In this document: positions 24,095-32,495 of the stretch, one piece after another
How the letters are laid out: every line of letters begins with the position of its first letter
Numbering within the stretch: position 1 is the first letter of the stretch
Assembly (NCBI GenBank): GCA_044337705.1
Contig: JBIINB010000034.1
Location: 1 to 37,292 of the forward strand
DNA length: 37,292 nucleotides
Direction: 5' to 3'
DNA from: JBEISR01 sp044337705
Lineage (GTDB): Bacteria; Planctomycetota; Planctomycetia; Pirellulales; Pirellulaceae
Notes under the pieces: generated by a model
The model's database searches: none
What the model saw: the letters and a program-made list of their open reading frames with translations, nothing else
What the model was told of the DNA's origin: nothing
Made by a program: the position numbers and the translations under genes

Positions 24095-25825
24095 TCAAGC
24101 GACATCGCGATCTTCGAATAGCACCAATCCCAGCAGCACTGCCAGCAGCGTGTAGAGTAGCCCGTAGAGCAACGCGCCAGATAGAAACGACATGGGCACA
24201 CGATTTCCCACATCGATCGCCGACTGCATCGAAAAATGCTCGAAGTCGGGAATGATCACTGCGATCAACTCCCCGACGAACTGCAGGATTGCAAAACCAC
24301 CCTCAGCGCTGCTGACCAACGCTTCGGTCAGGTGCCCCACAACGTAAATCGCGAAGCAGACCGCAAAGTTAGCCAGTTGGGGCAATCGAGTTGCCAGGGC
24401 CACGCTGAATGCACTAAGCACGCAGGCGTGGAGAAACGCCATCACCAGCCCCGGCACCGTTCGAACCAACTCCAAATGACAACTCTGCCAGATCGGCGTG
24501 TCCTGCGATGACTCCTTAGCATCATAAATTGGCTTAAAGGCTACCCAAAACAGCTCCCAGGATCCCAAGACAACAAACATCAAAGCCAGGACCCAGAAAA
24601 CACCCAGCATTTTACCAATCAAAAACGATCTCCGGTCCACCGGCTTGGAAAGAACCGTCAGTGCTGTCCGTCCTTCAATCTCCTCACTGACGGAACTGCT
24701 GGCTGACCAGACTCCTTGGAACAACGCCAAGACCAGGATGATGGTAATGCCGCAGTCTTTCAGCAGCTTGATGTCCTCGCCGAACGTATGAAATGGGAGA
24801 AACACGAACAAAAGAATCAGGAAAATCCCGATCAAGTTCAGCACGAGAAAGAGTGGTTGGGTTATCTCGTTCTTCGCTGCTGCTAAAGCGATCGCCGATA
24901 CTCGCGGCGCCACCCCCTGCTGCAGGAAGAAAAGCAGTCCGGCAAAAATGACTCCCAGAGCGGAAATCAAGAGCGCCTTGACCTCTGGGGTGGCTGGGCT
25001 GGTCGCAAGTCGAAAGACGACTTCTGCAGGATCGATTTCCTGATTCTGAATAAACATCTGCGAGCCCGAAGCAGTCGGCAAGGGAGGAGGGAGGGCCGAT
25101 TTACGATTCCAGTTCACTTCCCCTCTCGCTTCGATACGCACAGGACGCATCTGAAATCGTGAGACCGAATCGGAGTCGGTGATCATGATGTTTCGATTCG
25201 ACTCAATCACGACGGATGTCAACAATTCGGCACGGTAGGGGACGGCAGCGACCGTGAATGGAGATTCCTGCGCATCGGTCGGTGCGCCAGGCACCGAAAT
25301 CTTGTAGATGCGCTCACCAGCACTGAAAATCTGAGGCAAGCTGGCCAGCGTCTGAATGGGCTGCTCCACCACGAAGGTACTCGCCAGACCAACCGATGCC
25401 ACCACCGCTGCCGTGGTCAGAATCGCCGCACCTACTCCCCTGAAGGCGATCGAAGAAAACTCGCCAATCCAGCGACTGGAGGAACAAAAAAGGAGCGCCC
25501 AGGTCGCAATGGCAGTAAAAAACCAAGTAGCGAACAAGGTAAGACGCTGCTCCACGTCAGTCATCGCCCGCTCCGATGACTGCATCAGCCCCCACCAAAT
25601 GGCGGCAGCCAACCCCAGGGACAACACCAGAGCCACCGCATGGCCTAGCCAAGGCTTGGACTGCAAAGGAAGAAACAATTTCAATTTGGCAAGTATGGCG
25701 AAAAGACCGACAAGCATCCCAAGGATCGCAAGCCCCACCGCCACACCAAGGCCAACCAGCCAGACTGTGGTCAACCAACGAGTCATCCAGAATTCGGTCG
25801 CGGCTACTGGCAAAACTGGAAACAT
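24095..25825 (-). CDS. ABC-2 type transporter permease (NosY-like), orphan
   Basis: 576 residues, a membrane protein with about ten hydrophobic helices: four in the first 150 residues, then an extracytoplasmic stretch of about 120 residues (about 155-280), then the rest. The cytoplasmic loop EEIEGRTALTVLSKPVDRRSFLIGKMLG is the hallmark of ABC-2/NosY permeases (the E-x-x-G-T-x-x-x-L-x-x-P-V-x-R pattern that contacts the ATPase). Families of this kind export lipids, polysaccharides or take part in gliding and copper systems; the substrate is not readable. The start ATG 25825 begins directly before a hydrophobic helix. No ATP-binding subunit gene lies next to it: one would have to be encoded elsewhere. 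The gene stands alone between long gene-poor stretches. Confidence 0.83.
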   Translation of the reverse strand: MFPVLPVAATEFWMTRWLTTVWLVGLGVAVGLAILGMLVGLFAILAKLKLFLPLQSKPWLGHAVALVLSLGLAAAIWWGLMQSSERAMTDVEQRLTLFATWFFTAIATWALLFCSSSRWIGEFSSIAFRGVGAAILTTAAVVASVGLASTFVVEQPIQTLASLPQIFSAGERIYKISVPGAPTDAQESPFTVAAVPYRAELLTSVVIESNRNIMITDSDSVSRFQMRPVRIEARGEVNWNRKSALPPPLPTASGSQMFIQNQEIDPAEVVFRLATSPATPEVKALLISALGVIFAGLLFFLQQGVAPRVSAIALAAAKNEITQPLFLVLNLIGIFLILLFVFLPFHTFGEDIKLLKDCGITIILVLALFQGVWSASSSVSEEIEGRTALTVLSKPVDRRSFLIGKMLGVFWVLALMFVVLGSWELFWVAFKPIYDAKESSQDTPIWQSCHLELVRTVPGLVMAFLHACVLSAFSVALATRLPQLANFAVCFAIYVVGHLTEALVSSAEGGFAILQFVGELIAVIIPDFEHFSMQSAIDVGNRVPMSFLSGALLYGLLYTLLAVLLGLVLFEDRDVA

Positions 25826-26714
25826 GGCGCCATCCCAATGGAAACAGACAAGGAAACTCCATTGGCTTTAATACGCTTGCTTTTCCCTATGGTTCACCTC
25901 CCGACTCCGTTGCGACTCCATTAGCAACCTGAAAACCCAAATGTAGCCATCCTCCCTTCCATCCGGGAATTCCGAGCCGAAATCCAATTTCACCTTCGCC
26001 GATCCAACCCGGGCAAACCGCCGTGCGGCGAAGCGAACAAGCAAGGGTGAGGGATACCGATACGATCTAGCCTCAACATCCGATTGGCCAAAGCCTCAGC
26101 CAATAAGTGAACATCCGATCACAACCCTTTCAACCCCGACGCATCTCCAAAGCTAGCTATACACCCCAATTGGTGCCGCCCCCCGTTTAGTGAGCCGAGA
26201 ATTTGGCCATGGGCCGATAAAGACGAACTGACTGCAGAACCTCTAAGCTTCCCTAAGAAGTCGGCATGCAGAAAGCTTCTGGCCAGCAGCCGTACGAAAC
26301 CCCCAGCCACTGGCATCGGAGCCCCATCGGAATCGACAACTGCGGTCGCTCGAAAGCTAAATGGCGGAGTGATGCAGGATGAACCAGCAATTGAAATCCT
26401 CCTGTCGCACTCACTCATTTTGTCAAAGTACTTCTTGGCACCCCTGACTGGACACTTGGTTTTCGCAACAAGACAGACTGCGCGATTTTTGAGCAGCTCG
26501 AGTTGTGCTCGGAACACAGGCACCCCTGCTCGAATTCAGTGCACACAGAGGGCATGGTCCCTAAGTCGTTGAAATGCAAGCGTTTACGACACCTCCTATT
26601 GCCTGCATTGGAAGGATGGGCACGTTCAGCCACCGGAGTGGTGGTTAACCGACTGGTTGCCAAGGGGCGGGTCGGTACAGGAGCTTGTAGCCAGCAAGAG
26701 CAAAGGAGTGGGAA
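25826..26714. other. 889-base gene-poor region
   Basis: No gene can be supported. A minus-strand open frame at 26119-26523 (134 codons) and another at 26415-26852 (145 codons) overlap each other in different frames, show no known motif and have no good ribosome binding site. A 10-base direct repeat (AACATCCGAT) occurs twice near 26077-26120. The right end carries the ribosome binding site of the gene at 26715. Confidence 0.5.
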
Positions 26715-27344
26715 ATGCAGGAAGAAGGAAAATCGCAGTTGGCAATTGGACCAGATGCCTCGACCGTAGCCTTGGGAGCGACCAGGAGTGCCAGCGAGAA
26801 GATGGCCGATGACCTCCGGGCTTTTGAAGCCGTCGCAGACGAACTGAATCAAAGATTGATTCTCGGGGTGCCGGCTGCATTGCGTCGCAAACAGATTGTG
26901 GACTGTGCGACCGAATTGTTTGGCCTGGCACCCAGTTGGGTTGCCTTCTTCCGCGCTACCATGGCGCGAGGCGGCCTAGTCTCCAAACTCTTCGTCACTC
27001 CAGAAGAAAGAAAAGACTACTGGTGCTCACCCGAACACCACCAAGTTCTCGAAATGCTTACTGCACTGCGATCGCGGGATCTACCGGAGTGCGAGGCTGG
27101 AGAGCCTTCCCGCATGATCACCATTCGAATCCCCAAGTGCCTTCACGAGTTTATTTGCGACGAGGCCAACGAACTGGAGATGAGCGTCAATAAACTCTGT
27201 ATCAGTCGAATCCTGATGCAAGTGGACCCCACCCTTTTGCCCCAGTCGGCCCAAAAACGTCGAGGCCGGAGACCGGGATCGAAACCTCTCTCGAGGAGCC
27301 AGCCAGCAAACCCGCAACTTCCCTCCGGGACAACAAGTCTATAA
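26715..27344 (+). CDS. unknown protein with C-terminal ribbon-helix-helix-like segment
   Basis: 209 residues. Start ATG 26715 has AAGGAG (26703-26708) at good spacing. The first 140 residues are mostly helical and unrecognised (with LRRKQIVDCATELFGLAPSW and a cysteine-histidine-containing WCSPEHHQVLEML). Residues about 137-172 (MITIRIPKCLHEFICDEANE, then LEMSVNKLCISRIL) have the strand-helix-helix pattern of RHH proteins of the HicB/CopG type: an alternating hydrophobic strand followed by a helix, a S-x-N-x-L turn and a second helix. The tail is basic (KRRGRRPGSK) and could hold DNA or RNA. The stop codon TAA lies inside the -10 box of rnpB just downstream. The likely role is nucleic-acid binding; regulation of rnpB is only a possibility. 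Confidence 0.75.
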   Translation: MQEEGKSQLAIGPDASTVALGATRSASEKMADDLRAFEAVADELNQRLILGVPAALRRKQIVDCATELFGLAPSWVAFFRATMARGGLVSKLFVTPEERKDYWCSPEHHQVLEMLTALRSRDLPECEAGEPSRMITIRIPKCLHEFICDEANELEMSVNKLCISRILMQVDPTLLPQSAQKRRGRRPGSKPLSRSQPANPQLPSGTTSL

Positions 27345-27345
27345 T
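27340..27345 (+). promoter_or_regulatory. -10 box of rnpB overlapping the upstream stop codon
   Basis: A perfect TATAAT sits 5 bases before the predicted 5' end of RNase P RNA at 27351. The TAA at 27342-27344 is the stop of the preceding gene. I see no convincing -35 box at the proper distance. Confidence 0.6.
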
Positions 27346-27350
27346 TCCCC

Positions 27351-27768
27351 GGTGATCGAAGGGATCGCTGGACGATCGCTGGCCTCCCCGAAAGGGGAGG
27401 CGGGAGGAAAGTCCGGGCTCCAATGAGCAGGATGGTCGGTAACGCCGACCGGTCGAAAGGCCAGGGAAAGTGCCACAGAAAAGATACCGCCGAACGGCCA
27501 CTCCCCAGGAGTGATGCGTGGTAAGGGTGAAATGGTGGGTTAAGAGCCCACCAGAGCCGAAAGCGATTTCGGTTGCTAGGTAAACCCCATCCGGAGCAAG
27601 ACCAAACAGGAGGTGCGCGAGTTCTCCTCATGGGGAACTCGCCCTGTCGGCTCGACAGCATGCCTCCGGGTAGGTTGCTTGAGGCGTCGAGCAATCGACG
27701 TCCTAGAGGAATGATCGTCGCGGCATCGCCGAACAGAACCCGGCTTACAGGCGATCCCTTCGATCGCC
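27351..27768 (+). ncRNA. rnpB: RNase P RNA, bacterial class A
   Basis: The catalytic RNA of RNase P, which trims the 5' leaders of tRNAs. All universal segments are present in order: GAGGAAAGTCCGGGCTCC (about 27410-27427), CACAGAAAA, GTGGTAAGGGTGAAA, AGAGCCCACCAG, GGTAAACCCCATCCGGAGCA, CCTAGAGGAATGATCG and ACAGAACCCGGCTTACAGG near the 3' end. The closing helix P1 is exceptionally long: 27351-27368 pairs with 27751-27768, 18 pairs with one wobble. The segments GGAGCAAGACCAAACAGG and GCCTCCGGGTAGG bracket the P15-P17 region as in class A. The RNA is about 418 bases. It lies 6 bases after the stop of the gene at 26715 and starts just after a TATAAT box. Confidence 0.96.
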
Positions 27769-27775
27769 TTTCGTT
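27750..27775 (+). terminator. possible terminator hairpin formed by the 3' strand of P1
   Basis: 27750-27756 (GGCGATC) and 27762-27768 (GATCGCC) are perfect complements with a 5-base loop, followed by TTTCGTT. During transcription the 3' strand could fold on itself before refolding into P1. The T-run is short. Confidence 0.3.
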
Positions 27776-27982
27776 ACTAGGTTGCCCCAAGCCGTTTTCC
27801 CGGCGGAGTGGTTCACGCTAAAATAGTTGACTCGACTGCAAGCGATGGGCAGTGTCGATTTGGCCCTCGCCGGAGACACATTCCAGGCGCGGCCGAAAGA
27901 ATCGGCGACGCAGACCCCTCCATCCTTCCCACATCCGACCGTCCTAACCCTCGTCGCTTTCGCGACGGGACGAAATCACGGC

Positions 27983-28930
27983 ATGATTCGACCGTTCCTG
28001 AACACCGACCGCCAAGCGATCGCCGACATCTGGCAAAAGCACTGGCAAGCTGCGGGATATCCACTGAGCTCTCGCAGTGATCGGTTCGAGCTAGGTTTGC
28101 TTTGCAAGCCGTTCCTGAAAGAATCGACTTGCTGTCTTATCCTGGACTCCCAATCAAAAGCAGCCGGTTTTGCCGTCGCGTTTGAGAACCGCTCCTACCC
28201 AGGCGTAGGGGACGGCACGATGATTCTGAACCAACTATGCATTCGACCCGGCCCAGATGAGGATTCTCTTGCCGAACAGCTGCTGCAGCACCTGCTTTGC
28301 CAACCCTCCAACCATCCGAAATCCCGATGGATCGCCGCTTCTTCTCCCGATCACATTGGAACGCTGGTCGGTCTGGAACCAGGTAATGGCTGGTGTGGTG
28401 TGCTGACACCCGACATTCGACGTCGTCGTTGGCTGGAACAGGCTGGCTTCCAAATCACTGCATCCTATCTCAATTGGCAACTCGACCTACTGCAATTCCA
28501 TCCAGCGATGGGGCGACAGCATGTCCTCTTGCGAAGGCAGTCGATGGTCACGCGAGCTCTAGAGAGTGAATGGAACGACACATGGCAGGCGGTTGTTCTT
28601 GGCCATGGAGAAACGATCGGATTCCATCTGATCCACCAATCCAAGAAAACTAAAGCAGCAACTGCCATCTTCTGGCGCATCGCGCCCCCAATTCCCGATA
28701 CCGATGGACAGTTGGCCCTTCTTTGGATGCCTGAAGAGTGCGATGACCCAGCTCAGCAGGAACAGATGGCATTTTTCCTCACCGAAGCACTCCAAACCCT
28801 TCGCAACGATCAACTGCGCACGATACAAACGGTTCTGCACGATCGAGCAATCGCACGGATGGTGCTACTGGAACGACTCGGTTTCCGGCAACAGCCATCA
28901 GGAATCACCATGGAAAGAATGCTTGGATAA
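27983..28930 (+). CDS. GNAT-type N-acetyltransferase, probably two tandem GNAT folds
   Basis: 315 residues from ATG 27983 (MIRPFLNTDRQAIADIW, a typical GNAT beginning). The frame is open further back to 27827 but those codons overlap the region just after rnpB and are not protein-like. The first half (1-150) has the strand LILDSQSKAAGFAVAF, then ILNQLCIRPGPDEDSLAEQLL where acetyl-CoA would bind; the usual Q/R-x-x-G-x-G/A is poorly kept (PGPDED), so the first half may not bind the cofactor well. The second half repeats the plan and ends ARMVLLERLGFRQQPSGITM, the classic C-terminal GNAT strand-helix-strand with LxxLGF. Substrate unknown. It stands downstream of rnpB on the same strand and may share its transcript. 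Confidence 0.72.
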   Translation: MIRPFLNTDRQAIADIWQKHWQAAGYPLSSRSDRFELGLLCKPFLKESTCCLILDSQSKAAGFAVAFENRSYPGVGDGTMILNQLCIRPGPDEDSLAEQLLQHLLCQPSNHPKSRWIAASSPDHIGTLVGLEPGNGWCGVLTPDIRRRRWLEQAGFQITASYLNWQLDLLQFHPAMGRQHVLLRRQSMVTRALESEWNDTWQAVVLGHGETIGFHLIHQSKKTKAATAIFWRIAPPIPDTDGQLALLWMPEECDDPAQQEQMAFFLTEALQTLRNDQLRTIQTVLHDRAIARMVLLERLGFRQQPSGITMERMLG

Positions 28931-29132
28931 GCTTCAGCCGCTCCATGTTCAAGCGATTCATCTCAGCGATTTGCTCAGAGAAGTCCGAACCTACCCTGAG
29001 ACAACAGTTGCAGGGTGTGCATGCCACCGCAGATATCGCGATGCAACGAAGGGCCCGTAAACTAAGTGCCGATCCGAAAACCGTCCCTTACTTACGCTGC
29101 TGATTAGGATTTTGCAGGTTCTCGGAAAGTTT

Positions 29133-30293
29133 CTAAGTACCAGCGGCTGACTTTTGCTTTCGATCGATCAACTGATCCAGTTCCTGCCTCAATTTTTCCA
29201 GCACCTGGTCGTATGGGAATGCGCCAACCGTTTCCCCTCCTCGCTTCAGGTTGACTCGGGTGGGCCCACACCACAACCCCAAGTCTGCATCATCGGTCTC
29301 GCCCGGCCCGTTGACTCGGCAACCCATTACCGCAATGGTGATGGCATGGTCTTTTGCATACTGAGTCATCTCCTTGACCTGCTGCGCCAGCTCGACGAAT
29401 GCTTCGTTCTCAACGCGTGAGCAGCTGGGGCAGGAGATGATATTCAGCTTGGTTGGATCGAGCGCCACAACGCTCCGCAGCCTTCCCGCAAAGATATCAT
29501 CCAGAATCGCTCGCCCCGCCTGAATCTCCTCGGACTTCCGCGAGTTGGGGACGGTCAGGGAAACTCGCAACGTATCTCCAATCCCTCGGCCAATCAGCTG
29601 CTCGAAAGCAATCCGGGTCTTGATGACACCATCTGGTGGCAATCCCGCCTCGGTCACCCCAAGATGCAATGGCACATCCGCCCTCTCCTTGGCAAATCTC
29701 TGATTGACCTCAACCACTTTTGCAGGGTCGCTATCTTTGAGGGATACCACATAACGATCGAATCCAAGCCGATCGAGAAGCTCGCAATGCTCCAGTGCCG
29801 AGGCCAGCATCGGTGAAATCGAATCCTCAGCGGGAAACTTCTCTTTGATCGCCGGATCGACGCTTCCGCAGTTGACGCCCACACGCATCGCGCAATCATG
29901 CTGCATCGCAACGTCGACTAGATACTTGACTTTGTCCTGCCAAGCCTTCTGTCGTTCGTGATGGTACAGATGCCCGGGGTTGTACCGAATCTTATCTACG
30001 GAAGGTGCCACCCGCTCGGCCAGTCGATAGTTTTCCTGCAGATCGACCGACAGGTTGGCAGGTACTCGCCGACGAATCTCGGCAAGCGCCTCGGCATCCT
30101 TATCGCTGTCAACAGCGATTCGAACCACCCCTGCTCCCGCAGCATGGAGATCTAGAATCTGCGTGACCGTCGCGTCGATGTCCTGGGTGTGCGTCGCACA
30201 CATGCTCTGCACGGCAATCGGATGCTGGCTGCCAATTCCAATCGAACCAATTCGGACTGTTCGCGTGAGATTTCGCTGGATCTTGCTGCTCAT
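29133..30293 (-). CDS. ispG: 4-hydroxy-3-methylbut-2-enyl diphosphate synthase (flavodoxin/ferredoxin) IspG
   Basis: 386 residues from ATG 30293 (MSSKIQRNLTRTVRIGSIGIG); an in-frame start at 30362 would add 23 residues without family support. The enzyme makes HMBPP in the non-mevalonate isoprenoid pathway, with a [4Fe-4S] cluster. Cluster cysteines are at 288 and 291 (CPSCSRVENEAF) and 325 (CRVNGPGE), which match the C-x2-C...C pattern of known IspG; the following glutamate of NGPGE is also conserved. The N-terminal TIM-barrel segments VQSMCATHTQD, DLHAAGAGVVRIAV and KIRYNPGHL are canonical. This is the short two-domain bacterial form, not the long plant-type form with an inserted domain. It is divergent from the PEP-CTERM gene. 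Confidence 0.97.
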   Translation of the reverse strand: MSSKIQRNLTRTVRIGSIGIGSQHPIAVQSMCATHTQDIDATVTQILDLHAAGAGVVRIAVDSDKDAEALAEIRRRVPANLSVDLQENYRLAERVAPSVDKIRYNPGHLYHHERQKAWQDKVKYLVDVAMQHDCAMRVGVNCGSVDPAIKEKFPAEDSISPMLASALEHCELLDRLGFDRYVVSLKDSDPAKVVEVNQRFAKERADVPLHLGVTEAGLPPDGVIKTRIAFEQLIGRGIGDTLRVSLTVPNSRKSEEIQAGRAILDDIFAGRLRSVVALDPTKLNIISCPSCSRVENEAFVELAQQVKEMTQYAKDHAITIAVMGCRVNGPGETDDADLGLWCGPTRVNLKRGGETVGAFPYDQVLEKLRQELDQLIDRKQKSAAGT

Positions 30294-30502
30294 CGACCTA
30301 TTCCGCAAACTGAAAATAAAAGAACACTCGGCCTTCCGACCGGGAAAGCTCACCAAGAGCACTCACTATCTTCCATCCCCCGTATTGTAACGTCTCTGTG
30401 AACTCCTCAAACGGCAATCCCTGCGGGCAATCCCCGGCGGCCAAGTTTCCTTTTCCTTCAGAGCAATTATTCTTGAAGGTTGATCCTGAACCACTTCTTG
30501 GG

Positions 30503-31339
30503 ATGCCGAAAGTGAATATGACAATGCAATTCCGTTGCTTTACCAAGCCCACCAAATGCATAGGTATTCTCGTAAGCCTGCTCCTGCTGCCATCGCTTAT
30601 TCCGCAGTCGCAAGGCGAGATCATCGAACTCTATTCGGGCAGTGGCCTACCATCGGCTCAGCCTTGGCTAAGCTACGCGGATGACCGTTTGGCCACTGGG
30701 GGATCCGTTTCGCAAACCGCTGTCACTGGTGGTGTTCGACTAGCCACCGATCTGCCCGTCAGCGCAGGATACAGCAACTACAATTTTCTCTCCCAGTTGA
30801 AAAACCCGAGTTTCCCGCAACTCATCCGCTCCCAAGGATTTCAAATCGAATTTCGCACACAGATTGTTTCCGAGCAGCATGGATCGATCCACCGCGCCGG
30901 CTGGAGCGTTCTACTGCTCGGACAAGACCGTAAAGGGGTCGAGCTAGGATTTTGGGAAAATGAAATCTGGGCTCAGACGCAAAGCCCTCTATTTCAGCAT
31001 GGTGAAGGGACCACGATCGATACACGGATCGCTCGTGACTACCAGCTTCTGATACTGGGAGACCGCTATGCACTGGCAGCTGACGGGGTGAAGATCCTGG
31101 AGGGAGAAGTCAAAGATTACTCCAGCTTTGGAACGCCCTACAGCCTTTCCAACTTCCTTTTCCTTGGCGACAACACATCGAGCGCCAGCGGCACTTCGAT
31201 CCTCGGAAAGGTCACCCTGCAGACAGGCATCAGCAGTATCCCGGAACCAAGCAGCCTTGCGCTCGCTGCCGCTGCAATGCTTTATCTCCGGATAGGCCAT
31301 CGGCGGCGGTCGATTCCGGCCCACAGCGATCTAGCGTAA
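30503..31339 (+). CDS. exported PEP-CTERM protein of unknown function
   Basis: About 278 residues from ATG 30503; ATGs at 30518 and 30524 are equally possible, while the open frame from 30398 adds residues that do not fit before a signal peptide. The N-terminus has a signal peptide (KCIGILVSLLLLPSLIPQSQG). The C-terminus is a PEP-CTERM anchor: IPEPSSLALAAAAMLYLRI followed by a basic end (RRR), the signal recognised by exosortase for surface sorting. The middle (about 210 residues) is rich in beta strands and reminds one of a jelly-roll lectin-like fold (GWSVLLLGQDRKGVELGFWEN), but I cannot name a family. No exosortase gene is in the window. The following terminator belongs to the convergent tRNA gene but may also stop this transcript. 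Confidence 0.75.
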   Translation: MPKVNMTMQFRCFTKPTKCIGILVSLLLLPSLIPQSQGEIIELYSGSGLPSAQPWLSYADDRLATGGSVSQTAVTGGVRLATDLPVSAGYSNYNFLSQLKNPSFPQLIRSQGFQIEFRTQIVSEQHGSIHRAGWSVLLLGQDRKGVELGFWENEIWAQTQSPLFQHGEGTTIDTRIARDYQLLILGDRYALAADGVKILEGEVKDYSSFGTPYSLSNFLFLGDNTSSASGTSILGKVTLQTGISSIPEPSSLALAAAAMLYLRIGHRRRSIPAHSDLA

Positions 31340-31375
31340 CGCCAGTCGCAAGCCATCTTTGGGGACTGCGGAAGC

Positions 31376-31426
31376 AAAAAAAATCCCTGGCCAGACGGTG
31401 CTTTTTGCACCGACTATCCAGGGATT
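31376..31426 (-). terminator. rho-independent terminator of tRNA-Lys
   Basis: Read on the minus strand, the hairpin pairs 31426-31418 with 31390-31382 (9 perfect pairs), has an internal loop, then 31412-31407 with 31401-31396 (CGGTGC/GCACCG, 6 pairs) around a 5-base A loop, and is followed by eight T residues (31383-31376). It starts 11 bases after the 3' end of the tRNA. Confidence 0.85.
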
Positions 31427-31436
31427 GCATGCGGAG

Positions 31437-31509
<73 letters not shown>

Positions 31510-31620
31510 AGGAGGTGATAATTTAGCCGATCGGCGAGACAATTTCCAGGGGACAGCTCCATTTTTCACCCTATGGTGCGGACGTTCGCCAGCAGTTCCG
31601 CTCCAACCCCGAAAAACCGT

Positions 31621-32322
31621 TCATTCTGCCTCGTCTCCCTCTCCAACATCCGACATCATGGCCTCCCCTGGCCTTGGACGACGCAGCTGCAAAATCACCG
31701 ACTGGGAATGGGTATCGGGCATCGGATAGGAATCAACTTTTCGCAATTCAATCCCTTTCAGCAAACCGCGATGCCTAGCCTCCCCCCGCTCTTGAACCCA
31801 CTGAGGCCCCTTGATCGCCAGCAGCCTTCCAATTTTATGCCAGTCGTTCTGCAGCCAACCACACAAACGCGGCAATGGCCCTACGGCTCGGGCAACAAGC
31901 GTATCAAACGTGAAATCCTCCAGCACCTTCTGGACGCCCTGACCATAAACCGGCACGGAAAGATCCAATTGCCTTACGATCTCGTCGACGATTCTCGCCT
32001 TCTTGCCGACGCTGTCGCAAAGGCTGACTTCGACATCTGGCCTTAGGATGGCAACAATTACCCCCGGAACCCCACCACCGGTCCCCATGTCCAGCACTTC
32101 CTCATTGGGGTGCAGCAGTTGCGCCAAGTGCCAGGAATCGAGCAGATCTCGCTTCACGAAAAGCTCTGGAGTCACGTGTCGCGTCAGGTTGACTTTCTCA
32201 TTCCACTCCCAAAGCAACTGGCAGTACATGGCCAGCAACTCCAACTGCTTCGGAGTGATTCCGGACAGTCCCAAATCGGCAATGGGCTGCTTCAAACCAT
32301 TTTCAATATCTCGGCTGATCAT
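31621..32322 (-). CDS. rsmG: 16S rRNA (guanine527-N7)-methyltransferase RsmG
   Basis: 233 residues, family-typical length. RsmG methylates N7 of G527 in the 530 loop of 16S rRNA; its loss gives low-level streptomycin resistance. The N-terminal helices carry LWEWNEKVNLTRHVTPELFVKRDLLDS, matching the (W/N)-x-x-x-NLT...HxxDS landmarks; the SAM-binding loop is DMGTGGGVPGV; further on FDTLVARAVGPL and LAIKGPQ match the later family motifs. The start ATG 32322 is the only suitable one in frame; its ribosome binding site is weak. It is a cytoplasmic enzyme and stands alone, downstream of and in the same direction as the membrane protein gene at 32496. Confidence 0.95.
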   Translation of the reverse strand: MISRDIENGLKQPIADLGLSGITPKQLELLAMYCQLLWEWNEKVNLTRHVTPELFVKRDLLDSWHLAQLLHPNEEVLDMGTGGGVPGVIVAILRPDVEVSLCDSVGKKARIVDEIVRQLDLSVPVYGQGVQKVLEDFTFDTLVARAVGPLPRLCGWLQNDWHKIGRLLAIKGPQWVQERGEARHRGLLKGIELRKVDSYPMPDTHSQSVILQLRRPRPGEAMMSDVGEGDEAE

Positions 32323-32495
32323 GCACCTGGCAATTCTTTGAAGAGAAACTTCACGCTGAGAGATCGATAGAAGCGACTCCCGACCTCTGGATCTGAGATC
32401 CCCACCAGCACCGCAACTATTTTCCCACCGGTTAGCATGAAATCGACTGCTTATCGATCGGCTCGCCTAAAGATCCGAAGATCCTCCGCGGGCCG

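Noticed and set aside
26119..26523. 134-codon minus-strand open frame in the gene-poor region
   Set aside because: No motif and no good start signal; overlaps another frame of similar quality. Could be a decayed gene but cannot be supported.
27143..27790. 215-codon minus-strand open frame across rnpB
   Set aside because: The region is the RNase P RNA on the plus strand; the translation is Arg/Ser/Pro-rich and has no family resemblance.
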